Shown here in pieces: positions 47,460-56,506 of a stretch of DNA of 64,000 bases. The notes below the pieces were generated by a model that saw only the letters and a list, made by a program, of their open reading frames with translations, searched no databases and had not been told where the DNA came from. Origin of the DNA: Rothia uropygialis. GTDB taxonomy: Bacteria > Actinomycetota > Actinomycetes > Actinomycetales > Micrococcaceae. Position 1 is the first letter of the stretch; each line of letters begins with the position of its first letter. The DNA is taken from positions 1 to 64,000 of the forward strand of contig NZ_NOIS01000005.1 of assembly GCF_004137765.1 (NCBI RefSeq), written 5' to 3'. The translations under genes were made by a program, and so were the position numbers.

Positions 47460-49166
47460 CTACTTTTCCTGGTTGGCCTCCACGACCACGGGGATGATCA
47501 TCGGCTTGCGACGAAGCTTCCGACCAATCCATTGGCCAATCGTACGGCGCACGATCTGCTGCATCTGGTGATTGGTCACACGCTTAGAGGACTGCTCGTG
47601 AAGAGCGTCCTCGAGCGCCTCGGTGATCTTCGGAATCATCGGTGAGAAGACGGCATCTTCTTCTGCAACGCCTCGGGCGTGGATATCCGGTCCTGCAACG
47701 ACGCGTTTGGTCTTACGATCGACCACAATCACGATCGAGACGAAGCCTTCTTCGCCCAGCGTGCGGCGGTCCTTGAGGTCCTGGTCCGTGATTTCGCCCA
47801 CGGACTTGCCATCAACGTAGACATAACCGCAGTCGACCGCGCCTACGATCCGGGCCTGCCCGTTCTTCATGTCGACGACGATGCCGCTTTCGCCCAGGAG
47901 AACATTCTCCTCGGGAACGCCGGTTTCCATCGCGAGCTTGCCGTTCGCAATGAGGTGACGGACTTCGCCGTGGACGGGAAGGACGTAATTCGGCTCGAGA
48001 ATGTTGTAGCAGTACAACAATTCGCCCGCGGCCGCGTGGCCCGATACGTGGACCTTGGCATTGCCCTTGTGGATCACATTCGCACCCAATTTGAGCAAGC
48101 CATTGATCACGCGGAAGACGCTGTTCTCGTTGCCAGGGATCAAGGACGAGGCCAACACGATCGTATCGTCCTGGTCGATCTGGATCCTGTGGTCTCCGCT
48201 GGCCATGCGCGACAACGCGGCCATGGGCTCTCCCTGAGAACCGGTACACATCAGGACAACCTCGTCATCGCGGTAATTGTCCACGTGCTTGAGATCGATC
48301 AGGACGTTCTCCGGAACGTGCAAGTAACCGAGCTTTTCTGCGATCGACATATTGCGGACCATCGAACGGCCGCACAGCGCTACCTTGCGCCCACGCTCGA
48401 CCGCGGCATCGATCACCTGCTGAACACGGTGAACGTGAGAGGAGAAGGAAGCCACAATGATGCGCTTGGGGGCGTCCCGGAAGACGTCGGAGAGCACCGG
48501 ACCGATGTTCTTCTCCGTAGGCGTGAACCCGGGGACCTCCGCGTTGGTCGAGTCCGGAAGGAAAAGATCGACGCCCTCCTCGCCCAGGCGGGAGAAGTGA
48601 CGCAAATCGGTGATACGACCGTCCAGAGGAAGCTGATCCATCTTGAAGTCGCCGGTGTGCAATACCGTCCCGGCCTTAGTCCTGATGAAGACAGCCAAGG
48701 CATCCGGGATCGAATGGTTCACGGCCACGAACTCGCATTCGAACGGCTTGAGATCCTCGACATCGCCTTCCGCGACGGCCATGGACGTCGAGCGAATACG
48801 GTGTTCCTGAAGCTTCGCCTCGACCAGCGCCAGGGTCAGCTGCGAACCGATCAAGGGGATATCAGGCCGACGCTTGAGCAGGTACGGAACCGCGCCGATG
48901 TGGTCCTCGTGACCGTGTGTCAGGACAATGGCAACGATGTCGTCGAGACGATCAAGAATATGGTTCAGATCCGGCAGGATCAGGTCGACACCAGGCTGAG
49001 TCTCTTCCGGGAAGAGGACACCGCAGTCCACGACCAGGAGCTTTCCATTGAGTTCGTAGACCGTCATGTTACGGCCTATCTCGCCCAGTCCTCCGAGGGC
49101 CAGAACACGCAGGGTGTCCTTTTGCAGCTTCGGAGGTTTGGGCAAATCGGTGGGTATCTGGGTCAC
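47460..49166 (-). CDS. rnj: ribonuclease J
   Basis: Metallo-beta-lactamase/beta-CASP ribonuclease with endo- and 5'-exonuclease activity in RNA maturation and decay. The 568-residue protein has the metal motif LTHGHEDHIGAVPY near residue 80, VLHTGDFKMDQ, the beta-CASP FSSHVHRVQQ and CTGSQGEPMAALSRM, and the HVSGHAAAGEL motif C. GTG 49166 is preceded by AAAGGGG. It is 55 bases after dapA, with a hairpin between. Confidence 0.97.
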   Translation of the reverse strand: MTQIPTDLPKPPKLQKDTLRVLALGGLGEIGRNMTVYELNGKLLVVDCGVLFPEETQPGVDLILPDLNHILDRLDDIVAIVLTHGHEDHIGAVPYLLKRRPDIPLIGSQLTLALVEAKLQEHRIRSTSMAVAEGDVEDLKPFECEFVAVNHSIPDALAVFIRTKAGTVLHTGDFKMDQLPLDGRITDLRHFSRLGEEGVDLFLPDSTNAEVPGFTPTEKNIGPVLSDVFRDAPKRIIVASFSSHVHRVQQVIDAAVERGRKVALCGRSMVRNMSIAEKLGYLHVPENVLIDLKHVDNYRDDEVVLMCTGSQGEPMAALSRMASGDHRIQIDQDDTIVLASSLIPGNENSVFRVINGLLKLGANVIHKGNAKVHVSGHAAAGELLYCYNILEPNYVLPVHGEVRHLIANGKLAMETGVPEENVLLGESGIVVDMKNGQARIVGAVDCGYVYVDGKSVGEITDQDLKDRRTLGEEGFVSIVIVVDRKTKRVVAGPDIHARGVAEEDAVFSPMIPKITEALEDALHEQSSKRVTNHQMQQIVRRTIGQWIGRKLRRKPMIIPVVVEANQEK

Positions 49167-49188
49167 GGGACCCCTTTCTGATGATGAA

Positions 49189-49214
49189 GGCCCCGCCGGC
49201 TCTGCAGCGGGGCC
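49189..49214 (-). terminator. weak hairpin between dapA and RNase J gene
   Basis: GGCCCCGC (49189-49196) and GCGGGGCC (49207-49214) form an 8-bp GC stem with a 10-base loop just past the dapA stop. Only TTC follows on the minus strand, so termination would be partial. Confidence 0.4.
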
Positions 49215-49221
49215 CGTGAGG

Positions 49222-50151
49222 TTATTCGATGCTTGAGGCGGCGACTGACCCTTCGAGGTCTGACCGAATTAGTGCGGTCTCCGCCTCGGTGGGTTCAACG
49301 TGCGGCAGGCGCACCATATTGGTTGCGAGCCTTCCCTGCCATTGAAGAATTGTTTTGGCGGCCACGGCCCCGGGAACCCGGGTCATGGTCGCAGTGACGA
49401 CCGGATGCACATCCCGATGGATTCGCTGCGCAGTGGCCAGATCGCCCCGAACGACGGAATCGATGAGTTCGCGGAACTGCTCCGGAATCACGTGCGTGGT
49501 CACTCCGATGAGTCCCTGCGCACCGATGGCCATCCAGGGGAGGGTCAATCCGTCGTCGCCCGAGTAGAACTGAAGGTCCGTCCGAGACATCACTTCGGTT
49601 GCGCTCGCGAAATCCGCCTTGGCGTCTTTGACGGCAACAATATTCGGGTGTTCTGCGAGCGCGACCATGGTTTCCGGCGCGATCTGGATCCCGGCGCGGC
49701 CGGGGATGTCATACAACATGATCGGGGTCTTGACCGAGTCGGCCACGGTGCGGAAGTGCGCCAGAAGTCCCGACTGCGTCGGCTTGTTGTAATACGGGGT
49801 GACGACCAGGAGGCCGTCGACGCCGACTTCTTCGGCGAGCGACGCTACATGAATCGTGTGCTGGGTGTCGTTGGAGCCGACACCGGCGACAATCGAGGCC
49901 TTGTCCCCCACGGCGTCCTTGACGATGCGGAAGACACGGGCGTTCTCCTCGTCCGTCATGGTCGAGTATTCGCCGGTGGTTCCGCAGACGACGAGACCAT
50001 CGTTGCCACGCGCGACGAGCTCTTGGGCGAGCTCGGCGGTGGCTTTCTCGTCCACGGATCCATCCGCCGCGAAAGGAGTGACCATCGCGGTCAGGAGGCG
50101 ACCGAACAGGGGCTCAACGGGGGCTGTGTTCTCGATCGAAGACTCAGACAT
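49222..50151 (-). CDS. dapA: 4-hydroxy-tetrahydrodipicolinate synthase
   Basis: Condenses pyruvate and aspartate semialdehyde in the lysine/DAP pathway. The 309-residue TIM barrel has TAMVTPFAADGSVDE, GTTGEYSTMT, the tyrosine in MLYDIPGRAG, and the Schiff-base lysine in IVAVKDAKAD. ATG 50151 has GGGAG before it. It lies downstream of dapB with a membrane protein between, a unit for diaminopimelate supply. Confidence 0.96.
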   Translation of the reverse strand: MSESSIENTAPVEPLFGRLLTAMVTPFAADGSVDEKATAELAQELVARGNDGLVVCGTTGEYSTMTDEENARVFRIVKDAVGDKASIVAGVGSNDTQHTIHVASLAEEVGVDGLLVVTPYYNKPTQSGLLAHFRTVADSVKTPIMLYDIPGRAGIQIAPETMVALAEHPNIVAVKDAKADFASATEVMSRTDLQFYSGDDGLTLPWMAIGAQGLIGVTTHVIPEQFRELIDSVVRGDLATAQRIHRDVHPVVTATMTRVPGAVAAKTILQWQGRLATNMVRLPHVEPTEAETALIRSDLEGSVAASSIE

Positions 50152-50172
50152 GTCTCCCAGGCTACAGCAAAT

Positions 50173-50790
50173 TCACGACTCCTCGCCCTGCGACAAAGCA
50201 CCGGCCGGCCTGCCCTGATACAAAGCCACGGCGTCACGCATGGAGCGTCTTGCCCTCTTGCGGTCTCCCGCGGCGTCGTAAGCACAGGACAATCGGAACC
50301 ACGTACGCCAATTTTCGGGGTCGGCCTCGACTTCCCGCTGGTACACCGGAAATTCCGCGTCGGCTGATTCCCGGTCGATACCGCCGGAGGCAGTTCGCGG
50401 AAGATTGTCTTCGGGCAGGCCTCCTTCTCGTCCCAGGATTGAGGCGAGTTGTTGGACCCGCACTCCGAACAAGACTTCCCGGATCAGTGCCCAGGCGCCT
50501 ATCAGCGGAAGCACGATCAAACCGGCACCCAGCAGGATTCCCGCGATGTCGCCCGAAGCGACCAGAAGGATGCCTCGCTGCAAGGTCAGGACCAAGTACA
50601 GGGCGAGCAGCGCGACCGTGATGGCCGCGAAAGTTTTGCCCTTGTTGGTCGAATCGATGAAGACAAAAGCCGCACTAAAAGCCAGGATGACGAGGATGAA
50701 GAGCCGCGTCCCGGGAGGTACGGGCAGCAACCAGACGGTGATTGCGACCAGAACGACCGCCGCGGCCGTGAAAATCTTGAGTCCGCGCAC
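50173..50790 (-). CDS. membrane protein with TPR-like C-terminus
   Basis: A 205-residue protein of unknown function. Three or four transmembrane helices occupy residues about 4-100 (KIFTAAAVVLVAITVWLL and others); a cytoplasmic part follows with a single TPR-like unit (WRTWFRLSCAYDAAGDRKRARRSMRDAV). GTG 50790 is three bases past the dapB stop, and the stop is 21 bases from dapA, so it is almost certainly translated as part of the dapB-dapA operon. Confidence 0.85.
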   Translation of the reverse strand: MRGLKIFTAAAVVLVAITVWLLPVPPGTRLFILVILAFSAAFVFIDSTNKGKTFAAITVALLALYLVLTLQRGILLVASGDIAGILLGAGLIVLPLIGAWALIREVLFGVRVQQLASILGREGGLPEDNLPRTASGGIDRESADAEFPVYQREVEADPENWRTWFRLSCAYDAAGDRKRARRSMRDAVALYQGRPAGALSQGEES

Positions 50791-50793
50791 GCT

Positions 50794-51549
50794 TCAGTCC
50801 AGGTCCAGGTAGCCGTCGAGACCGTGTGTCAGCCCCGGACGGTCACCGACGGTCCGTATTCCCAAAAGAACCCCCGGCATGAAGGAGACTCGGTCGAACG
50901 AGTCGTGGCGAATCGACAGTTGCTGCCCCTCATCCCCCAGAAGGATCTCCTCATGAGCAACCAAACCGCGTAAGCGCACGGCGTGGACATGCACATCTTC
51001 CACGACGGCACCCCGAGCGCCCTGAGGGTCGGACTGTGTCGCATCGGGGCTCGGCCCGCGTCCGGCACTTTTCCGGGCCTCCGCGATCTCGTGCGCTGTG
51101 TGTGCCGCGGTTCCGGAGGGGGCGTCCAATTTCTGAGGGTGGTGCAATTCGATGACTTCGACGGATTCGAAGTATTTGCTCGCGGTCGCGGCGAATTTCC
51201 CGGCGAGGACCGCGCCGATGGCGAAGTTGGGGGCAATCAGAACACCCGTTCCCGAATGTTCTGCGAGCAGCTTCCCCAACCGGTCGAGCTTGGTCTCATC
51301 CCAGCCCGTCGTCCCGACAACGGCGTGCATCCCGTGCTCGACCGCGTATCGGACGTTTTCTTCGCTGGCTGCGGGGACAGTGAGATCAACCACGACGTCG
51401 GCCCCTGATTTCCCTACGTCCTCGAGGCGATCCTGAGAGCCCAGGGCCGCTACCAGTTCCATATCCTCCGCGTCCTTGACGGCTTTGACGGCTTCCGAGC
51501 CCATGCGGCCCGCCGCACCGAGTACTGCAACTTTGATCACGTCAGTCAT
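50794..51549 (-). CDS. dapB: 4-hydroxy-tetrahydrodipicolinate reductase
   Basis: NAD(P)H-dependent reductase of the lysine/DAP pathway. The 251-residue protein has the Rossmann loop VAVLGAAGRMGSEAVKAV, VGTTGWDETK, and the substrate motif EVIELHHPQKLDAPSGTA. ATG 51549 with GGGAGG before it is chosen; the open frame to 51708 is upstream region without homology. First gene of dapB-TPR-dapA. Confidence 0.96.
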   Translation of the reverse strand: MTDVIKVAVLGAAGRMGSEAVKAVKDAEDMELVAALGSQDRLEDVGKSGADVVVDLTVPAASEENVRYAVEHGMHAVVGTTGWDETKLDRLGKLLAEHSGTGVLIAPNFAIGAVLAGKFAATASKYFESVEVIELHHPQKLDAPSGTAAHTAHEIAEARKSAGRGPSPDATQSDPQGARGAVVEDVHVHAVRLRGLVAHEEILLGDEGQQLSIRHDSFDRVSFMPGVLLGIRTVGDRPGLTHGLDGYLDLD

Positions 51550-51725
51550 GCCTCCCACCCTATCGCCGCGCGTGCCGACCGCCGAGTCGCGGCGGACCAG
51601 CGTTTTCATGACGAAAGCCGCCACCGACCCAGGAAGCAGGATCGGCCTACACGTGATTACCATGTTCAGGGAAGTTTCCCCGACCTTCCGGCAAACCACA
51701 CTCACCAAGGATTTCCGCCCTCTTC

Positions 51726-53684
51726 ATGAATTCGTCGTCCCTTTTTGCGTCGCCCGTACCACCCGAGGCAGGACAAGAGCGCTTCCACTTGAAGGGGCTT
51801 GACGGGCTTCGGGCCATCGCGGTGGCCTCGGTGGTGATTTACCACTTGTGGCCGGGAGCATTGCCAGGCGGGCTGATCGGGGTCGACCTGTTCTTTGTGA
51901 TTTCTGGTTATCTGATCACCGCACTGCTGCTGCGGGAAGCCGCGTACACCGGAAAAATGCACCTGCCCCAGTTCTGGATGCGGCGATTGCGTCGGCTGAT
52001 ACCGGCAATGGTCTCCTGCGTTCTCATCTGCACGAGCGTCGCGTTCCTGATCGGCGGCGACGTGCTGGTCCATATGCCTCGGCAAGTGATCTCGGCCCTG
52101 ACGTATACGTCGAATTGGGCGAGCGTCGTCGCGGGCAACGATTATTTTTCGAGGACTTCGCTCGAGCTGTACACCAATTTCTGGTCGCTGGCGCTCGAGG
52201 AACAATTCTATTTGGCCTGGCCGGTCGTCCTCGTCACCACCTGCATCCTGGTGATGTCGTGGAAGAAACGCACGCTGGTACCCGCTTTGCTCTGCGTCGC
52301 CTCGATCTCCGCCATGGTGTTGTGGAATCACTTTGAACCCGATATGACACGCGGGTACTACGGTCTGGACACCCATGCATTCGGCCTGATGACCGGTGCG
52401 GTCCTCGCGCTGATGATCCCGTGGAGCATGTACCCGCCGCGCCCCGGCGTTCGGGTGCGGGCCCTCGAGCAGAGGTACATCCCCGCGCTCAACGTATTCC
52501 GCATCCTTGCGGGTTGGGCCAGCCTCGTACTCCTTCCCGTGCTCGCCCGCATCCTCACCGAGGACGAGCCCACGATTCTGGCCCCGTGGGGTCTCCTGGG
52601 CGCTTCGCTTCTTGGCCTGGGGGTCATTCAGACTCTGCTTCCTGACGTCCGCGGCGTCGGTGCGGAATGGCTTCGTCGACTCTTGTCCCTCAGCCTTCTG
52701 GAATGGCTCGGCAAACGATCCTACGGTCTGTACCTATGGCACTGGCCTGTCATGACGCTGTTGCACTACGGAGCCCTCACCGTTCCCGACCAGGTGAAAA
52801 ACGTCGCAGTCCTGATCCTGACAATCATCGTTGCGGCTCTGTCCTACCGATGGCTCGAGCAGCCCGTTCGCCGAAAAGGCTTCCTCGGAGCCGCAAACGC
52901 ATTTTTCCGGGCTTTCGGCAGGCCCGTTCGCGCCCGGATGGCCGCGATCGCATCGATGGCGCTCGTGGTGTGCGCGCTCACGGGAACGGTCGCGGCCTGC
53001 CTCAACGCCCCGCAGAAGACGCAAGCACAATCCGTGATCGCACAAGGTCGGGAAGCCCTGAAGTCGACCGAATCGCCCTCGCCGTCTCCCAGCCCCTCGG
53101 GACCCGAAGCATACCGTCCGTCGCCTGGAGGAGAGGACGTCACGATGATCGGCGATTCCGTGACGCTCGCCTCCGCGGACGCGTTGCAGTCCCATGCGCC
53201 AGGCATCGACGTCGATGCTGCGGTCAGCAGAAACATGTCCGCTGGAATAGACCTGGCCCGCAAACGACTCGATCAGGGGACCCTGGGGCGGATCGTGGTG
53301 ATTTCGCTGTCGACCAATGCCGAAGTCTCATCCGAGGACATCGACAAGCTGACCACGATCTCGGAATCGGGGGAGGCACGCCAGCTCGTGCTGGTCACGG
53401 GCCAGGCTCCTGAGAAACTCGATTGGGTCGGACCATCGAACGACGCGGTCCGCGCCGCCGGGTCCGGAAGCGACAAAATCGTCGTCGCGGACTGGGCCAA
53501 GGCCTCGGACGGTAAGCCGGAGCTTTTGGTTTCGGACGGCGTCCACCCTGAGGCGGCTGGCCAGGATCTGTATGCATCGACCGTGAGCACTGCGATCGAA
53601 GAGGCCAAGCAGAAACTCGCGCAACGGACCGGTGGCCAAAACGCGCCTGGAGACCAGCCGGGACCCGAATCCAGCGGTCCGTGA
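51726..53684 (+). CDS. OatA-like peptidoglycan/cell-surface O-acyltransferase
   Basis: A 652-residue membrane enzyme expected to move acetyl groups onto cell-wall polymers. Its N-terminal acyltransferase-3 domain (about 20-380) has GLDGLRAIAV, the VIYH histidine, GVDLFFVISGYLITALLL and about ten transmembrane helices. After a Ser/Pro linker (about 440-460) comes an extracellular SGNH domain with GDSVTLASADAL and DGVHP as catalytic Ser and Asp/His. A lipobox-like ACL occurs near residue 417 inside the last helix. The exact polymer substrate is unknown. The ribosome site before ATG 51726 is weak. Confidence 0.88.
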   Translation: MNSSSLFASPVPPEAGQERFHLKGLDGLRAIAVASVVIYHLWPGALPGGLIGVDLFFVISGYLITALLLREAAYTGKMHLPQFWMRRLRRLIPAMVSCVLICTSVAFLIGGDVLVHMPRQVISALTYTSNWASVVAGNDYFSRTSLELYTNFWSLALEEQFYLAWPVVLVTTCILVMSWKKRTLVPALLCVASISAMVLWNHFEPDMTRGYYGLDTHAFGLMTGAVLALMIPWSMYPPRPGVRVRALEQRYIPALNVFRILAGWASLVLLPVLARILTEDEPTILAPWGLLGASLLGLGVIQTLLPDVRGVGAEWLRRLLSLSLLEWLGKRSYGLYLWHWPVMTLLHYGALTVPDQVKNVAVLILTIIVAALSYRWLEQPVRRKGFLGAANAFFRAFGRPVRARMAAIASMALVVCALTGTVAACLNAPQKTQAQSVIAQGREALKSTESPSPSPSPSGPEAYRPSPGGEDVTMIGDSVTLASADALQSHAPGIDVDAAVSRNMSAGIDLARKRLDQGTLGRIVVISLSTNAEVSSEDIDKLTTISESGEARQLVLVTGQAPEKLDWVGPSNDAVRAAGSGSDKIVVADWAKASDGKPELLVSDGVHPEAAGQDLYASTVSTAIEEAKQKLAQRTGGQNAPGDQPGPESSGP

Positions 53685-53729
53685 CGACCTCGGCCGGCTC
53701 GAGACGCAGCCAACTGCTAAGTTCGATGT

Positions 53730-54572
53730 ATGGCAGATCACCTTCCGTTGGAGCCGTCTACGAGCTTCGTACTGACCGATGCCGACGGCAGAATACTGGA
53801 GAGCCGATCGCCCCGGGAGGTCTACTACGCCGCGTCGACCATCAAATTGGGGGTCGCGCTGGCCGTCGGACGGCACGTCCATGAGGGCTCGCTGGGCCTC
53901 GAAACGAATTTCGCGGCGACGAGAACCTTCAGGGGCGTGGACGGAGAACCCTTCGCCCTCTCGGGCGACCACCTGGACGACCATTTTCCCAAAGACGGCA
54001 CCGGCTTGACCGTCACGCAGCTCCTCCGTGTCATGATTTCTCGATCCTCGAATGAAGCAACCAACATCCTGCTCCGCGAAACGGGACTGGAAGCCGTCGC
54101 GGAGGTGTTCCACGACCTTGGTCTTCAGGCCACTCGAGTCGAACGGTTGATCGGCGACACCGCTGCCGAGAACCGCGGACTGACAAATGAAACTTCTGCC
54201 GCGGATCTGGCGCACCTTATGCGCGGTACCGTGACCGGCATCGCCGGAAACCGACCACCGCTGCCGAGTCCCGTCACGGTCGAGATCGTGCGTGCCCTGG
54301 AAGCGCAGACCGTTCCTCCGATCGGGCGGGTTCTTGCACCCGGAGTGCGGTGGGGTTCGAAGTCCGGCGAGGTCCCCGGCTATCGCCACGACGTCGCGTT
54401 CATCGGCACCCCGGCCGCCCCCGATTGCCGGTATTTGGCGGTGTGCACTCGGGGGTTCGAGGAGCCTGAAGCCGACGAATCCATCGCCGCAATCGTTCGG
54501 GCTCTGGGCCTGGACTCAATCCGCGGTCCCAGAACACGGGACGAGATCCGAGAGGATCGGGCCCTGGAGTGA
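53730..54572 (+). CDS. class A beta-lactamase-like serine hydrolase
   Basis: A 280-residue penicillin-recognising-fold protein with the active-site S-x-x-K in AASTIKLGVALAV (about 36-39), S-S-N in SRSSNEATNIL (SDN equivalent) and K-S-G in GSKSGEVPGYRHD (KTG equivalent). No signal peptide or lipobox is present, so it is probably cytoplasmic or exported by an unusual route, and a peptidase or esterase role is as likely as beta-lactam hydrolysis. It lies 45 bases after the acyltransferase and may be co-transcribed. Confidence 0.8.
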   Translation: MADHLPLEPSTSFVLTDADGRILESRSPREVYYAASTIKLGVALAVGRHVHEGSLGLETNFAATRTFRGVDGEPFALSGDHLDDHFPKDGTGLTVTQLLRVMISRSSNEATNILLRETGLEAVAEVFHDLGLQATRVERLIGDTAAENRGLTNETSAADLAHLMRGTVTGIAGNRPPLPSPVTVEIVRALEAQTVPPIGRVLAPGVRWGSKSGEVPGYRHDVAFIGTPAAPDCRYLAVCTRGFEEPEADESIAAIVRALGLDSIRGPRTRDEIREDRALE

Positions 54573-54594
54573 ACAGTGCGGACCGAATGATCGA

Positions 54595-55119
54595 CTACGG
54601 GGTTGCCCCTCCCTCGTTCTCCCAATTCTCCTCTTCCTGCTCTTCCTGCTCGAGCGCGGCCTGATGGACACCCGTGAGGAGTTTGAAGGACACCTGCTCG
54701 GCCAGATCCTTCACAAGGTGCAGCCGGTGCGCCTGCGCGTCGGAGTCCCGGAGGGCCTGCTCCCGGGCCATCTTTCGCTCGCCACGCAGCGCTCCGCCGA
54801 TCGTGGTCAGTCGCTCGCCGAGCATCGTGGCCAGACCGTCTCGCAATTCGACCAGGTTGGTCCCTGAGACTTCGAGGCGCCTATCCACGACGTCGAGCGC
54901 GACGTGCGGATAACCGGCCGCGACAAGGAAATCTCGAGTTGACGGATCTGTGATCGCCGCGATTTCGTCGCTGACCGGGCGACGGGTGAACATGATGTCG
55001 ACGGTGTACCGCTGGGGCGCCTCGTCGGTCATGAGCGTCGGAGGCAGGGATCCGATCTTGACCGCTCCCAGGCCCAGAATTCCAGCTTCGTCCGGTATAT
55101 TTTCTATTTGCTCTTCCAT
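54595..55119 (-). CDS. hypothetical protein
   Basis: Not recognised. The 174-residue soluble protein has a central part with VDIMFTRRPVSDEI and HVALDVVDRRLEVSGTNLVELR, and a helical C-terminus ending in a Glu-rich run (LEQEEQEEENWENEG). No signal or membrane segment. It is convergent with the hydrolase (22-base gap). A plausible promoter TTGTGT-16-TATACG lies just upstream on the minus strand, leaving a very short leader. The ribosome site is weak. Confidence 0.65.
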   Translation of the reverse strand: MEEQIENIPDEAGILGLGAVKIGSLPPTLMTDEAPQRYTVDIMFTRRPVSDEIAAITDPSTRDFLVAAGYPHVALDVVDRRLEVSGTNLVELRDGLATMLGERLTTIGGALRGERKMAREQALRDSDAQAHRLHLVKDLAEQVSFKLLTGVHQAALEQEEQEEENWENEGGATP

Positions 55120-55387
55120 AAATGAACTCTACGCCGTATATTGCCCGGACTACAGCACACAAAACATTAAATTAGATAGGGATTTTCAGCTGACGTTCGG
55201 AAAACGATTGTATGATTCAGTTACAGAGGAATTGCAATCCCATGATCGCTCGGAAAATGTCCGGAGCCTGCCTCTCTGCCGCGCGCCCTTCCCATTTCAT
55301 CGGATGCCGCACGGTGTGGGACCAATCGACGCCTTTGTGGCCTACGCGTTTACGCGCAAGGTACAGGGCGCTAGATGTGAGGACATC
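55120..55387. promoter_or_regulatory. AT-rich intergenic region between hypothetical gene and desaturase
   Basis: The first ~110 bases (55120-55235) are clearly AT-richer than the surroundings, and contain a TATGAT-like -10 at about 55211-55216 for the plus strand. No gene is supported here; the plus-strand frame that is open from 54950 has no homology before the desaturase ATG. Confidence 0.45.
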
Positions 55388-56506
55388 ATGGCTACTGAGC
55401 CGAATTCTCGAACCCAATCCACCCGACGAGGCAGAACAGCTGCCCCACAAGAATTTACAGAACTTGCCAAAAATATTCGGCAGAGCGGTTTGTTGAAGCG
55501 GAGATATGGATACTACTGGACCAAAATAATTGGTCTTTTCCTCGCGTTTTCCGCAACGGTTCTGGCACTCATTCTCATCGGAGACACCTGGTGGCAAATG
55601 ATCACGGCCGGCGTTTTGGCCTGCGTGCTGACACAGATTGCGTTTCTAGGGCATGATGCCGCGCACCGCCAAATCTTTGCTTCCGGCCGGTGGAACGACT
55701 GGGTCAGCATCGTCCTCGTGGATTTCCTCGTGGGTATGAGCTACGGGTGGTGGCAACACAAGCACACCAGGCACCATGCCAATCCCAACAAATCCGGCTC
55801 GGACCCGGATATTGAGCTGCCCATTTTCGCGGTCACCGCAGAACAGGCTGAGAGTCGTCAGTCTTCGCGCCTCATGACATGGGTGCGCGGGCGTCAGGGC
55901 CTCGTGTTCTTTCCCCTGCTGTTCCTGGAAGGCATCTCCCTCCATGTGTCCAGTGTCCAACGATTGGCCGCGCCAGGGAAGCTCAAGCGCCGGTGGGCCG
56001 AGATCGCTCTGATCACCGTCCGCCTCACCAGTTACGTGCTCCTCGTCTTCTGGGTCCTCTCCCCTGGAGTTGCCGGTGCGTTCCTGGGCGTTCAGCTGGG
56101 AATTTTCGGGTTCTACATGGGTATGGCTTTTGCCCCGAACCACATGGGAATGCCGATTGTACCCAAGAACATGCGTATCGATTTTCTGAGAAGACAGGTT
56201 CTGATGAGCAGAAACATCAAGGGGTCACGATTCCTGGACACCGCGATGGGCGGACTCAACTACCAGATCGAACACCATCTTTTCCCCTCGATGCCCCGGC
56301 CCCACCTCCGGAAAGCCGCACCGATGATCGCCGCGTACTGCGAGGAACACAGGATCACGTACACGCGGACCAGCCTGCTCCAGGCCTACGTTCGAGTCGC
56401 CGACTACATCAACCGCGTGGGTCTCGGCAAGAAGGACGTCTTCACATGCCCCCTCGTCCAGGATCGCCAGTCTCCAGGAGTTCCCGTTCCGGTCGGACAC
56501 TCGTAG
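55388..56506 (+). CDS. fatty-acid (acyl-lipid/acyl-CoA) desaturase
   Basis: Membrane di-iron desaturase of about 372 residues introducing a double bond into acyl chains. The three histidine boxes are HDAAH, HTRHH and QIEHH; the QxxHH form is typical of front-end/linoleoyl-type enzymes. Hydrophobic helices flank the boxes (GLFLAFSATVLALILIG, ALITVRLTSYVLLVFWVL). ATG 55388 has GAGGAC before it. The last 65 bases overlap, convergently, the 3' end of the siderophore synthetase. Regiochemistry cannot be predicted; a membrane-fluidity role is likely. Confidence 0.9.
   Translation: MATEPNSRTQSTRRGRTAAPQEFTELAKNIRQSGLLKRRYGYYWTKIIGLFLAFSATVLALILIGDTWWQMITAGVLACVLTQIAFLGHDAAHRQIFASGRWNDWVSIVLVDFLVGMSYGWWQHKHTRHHANPNKSGSDPDIELPIFAVTAEQAESRQSSRLMTWVRGRQGLVFFPLLFLEGISLHVSSVQRLAAPGKLKRRWAEIALITVRLTSYVLLVFWVLSPGVAGAFLGVQLGIFGFYMGMAFAPNHMGMPIVPKNMRIDFLRRQVLMSRNIKGSRFLDTAMGGLNYQIEHHLFPSMPRPHLRKAAPMIAAYCEEHRITYTRTSLLQAYVRVADYINRVGLGKKDVFTCPLVQDRQSPGVPVPVGHS

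Noticed and set aside
47679-49181. 500-codon plus-strand open frame
   Set aside because: Antisense to the RNase J gene, which carries complete metallo-beta-lactamase motifs.
53730-54572. Antibiotic resistance beta-lactamase
   Set aside because: The fold motifs are present but there is no export signal, so resistance should not be assumed.
54950-55387. N-terminal extension of the desaturase frame
   Set aside because: The added 146 codons have no desaturase homology, cross the AT-rich region and overlap the opposite hypothetical gene; ATG 55388 has a good ribosome site.
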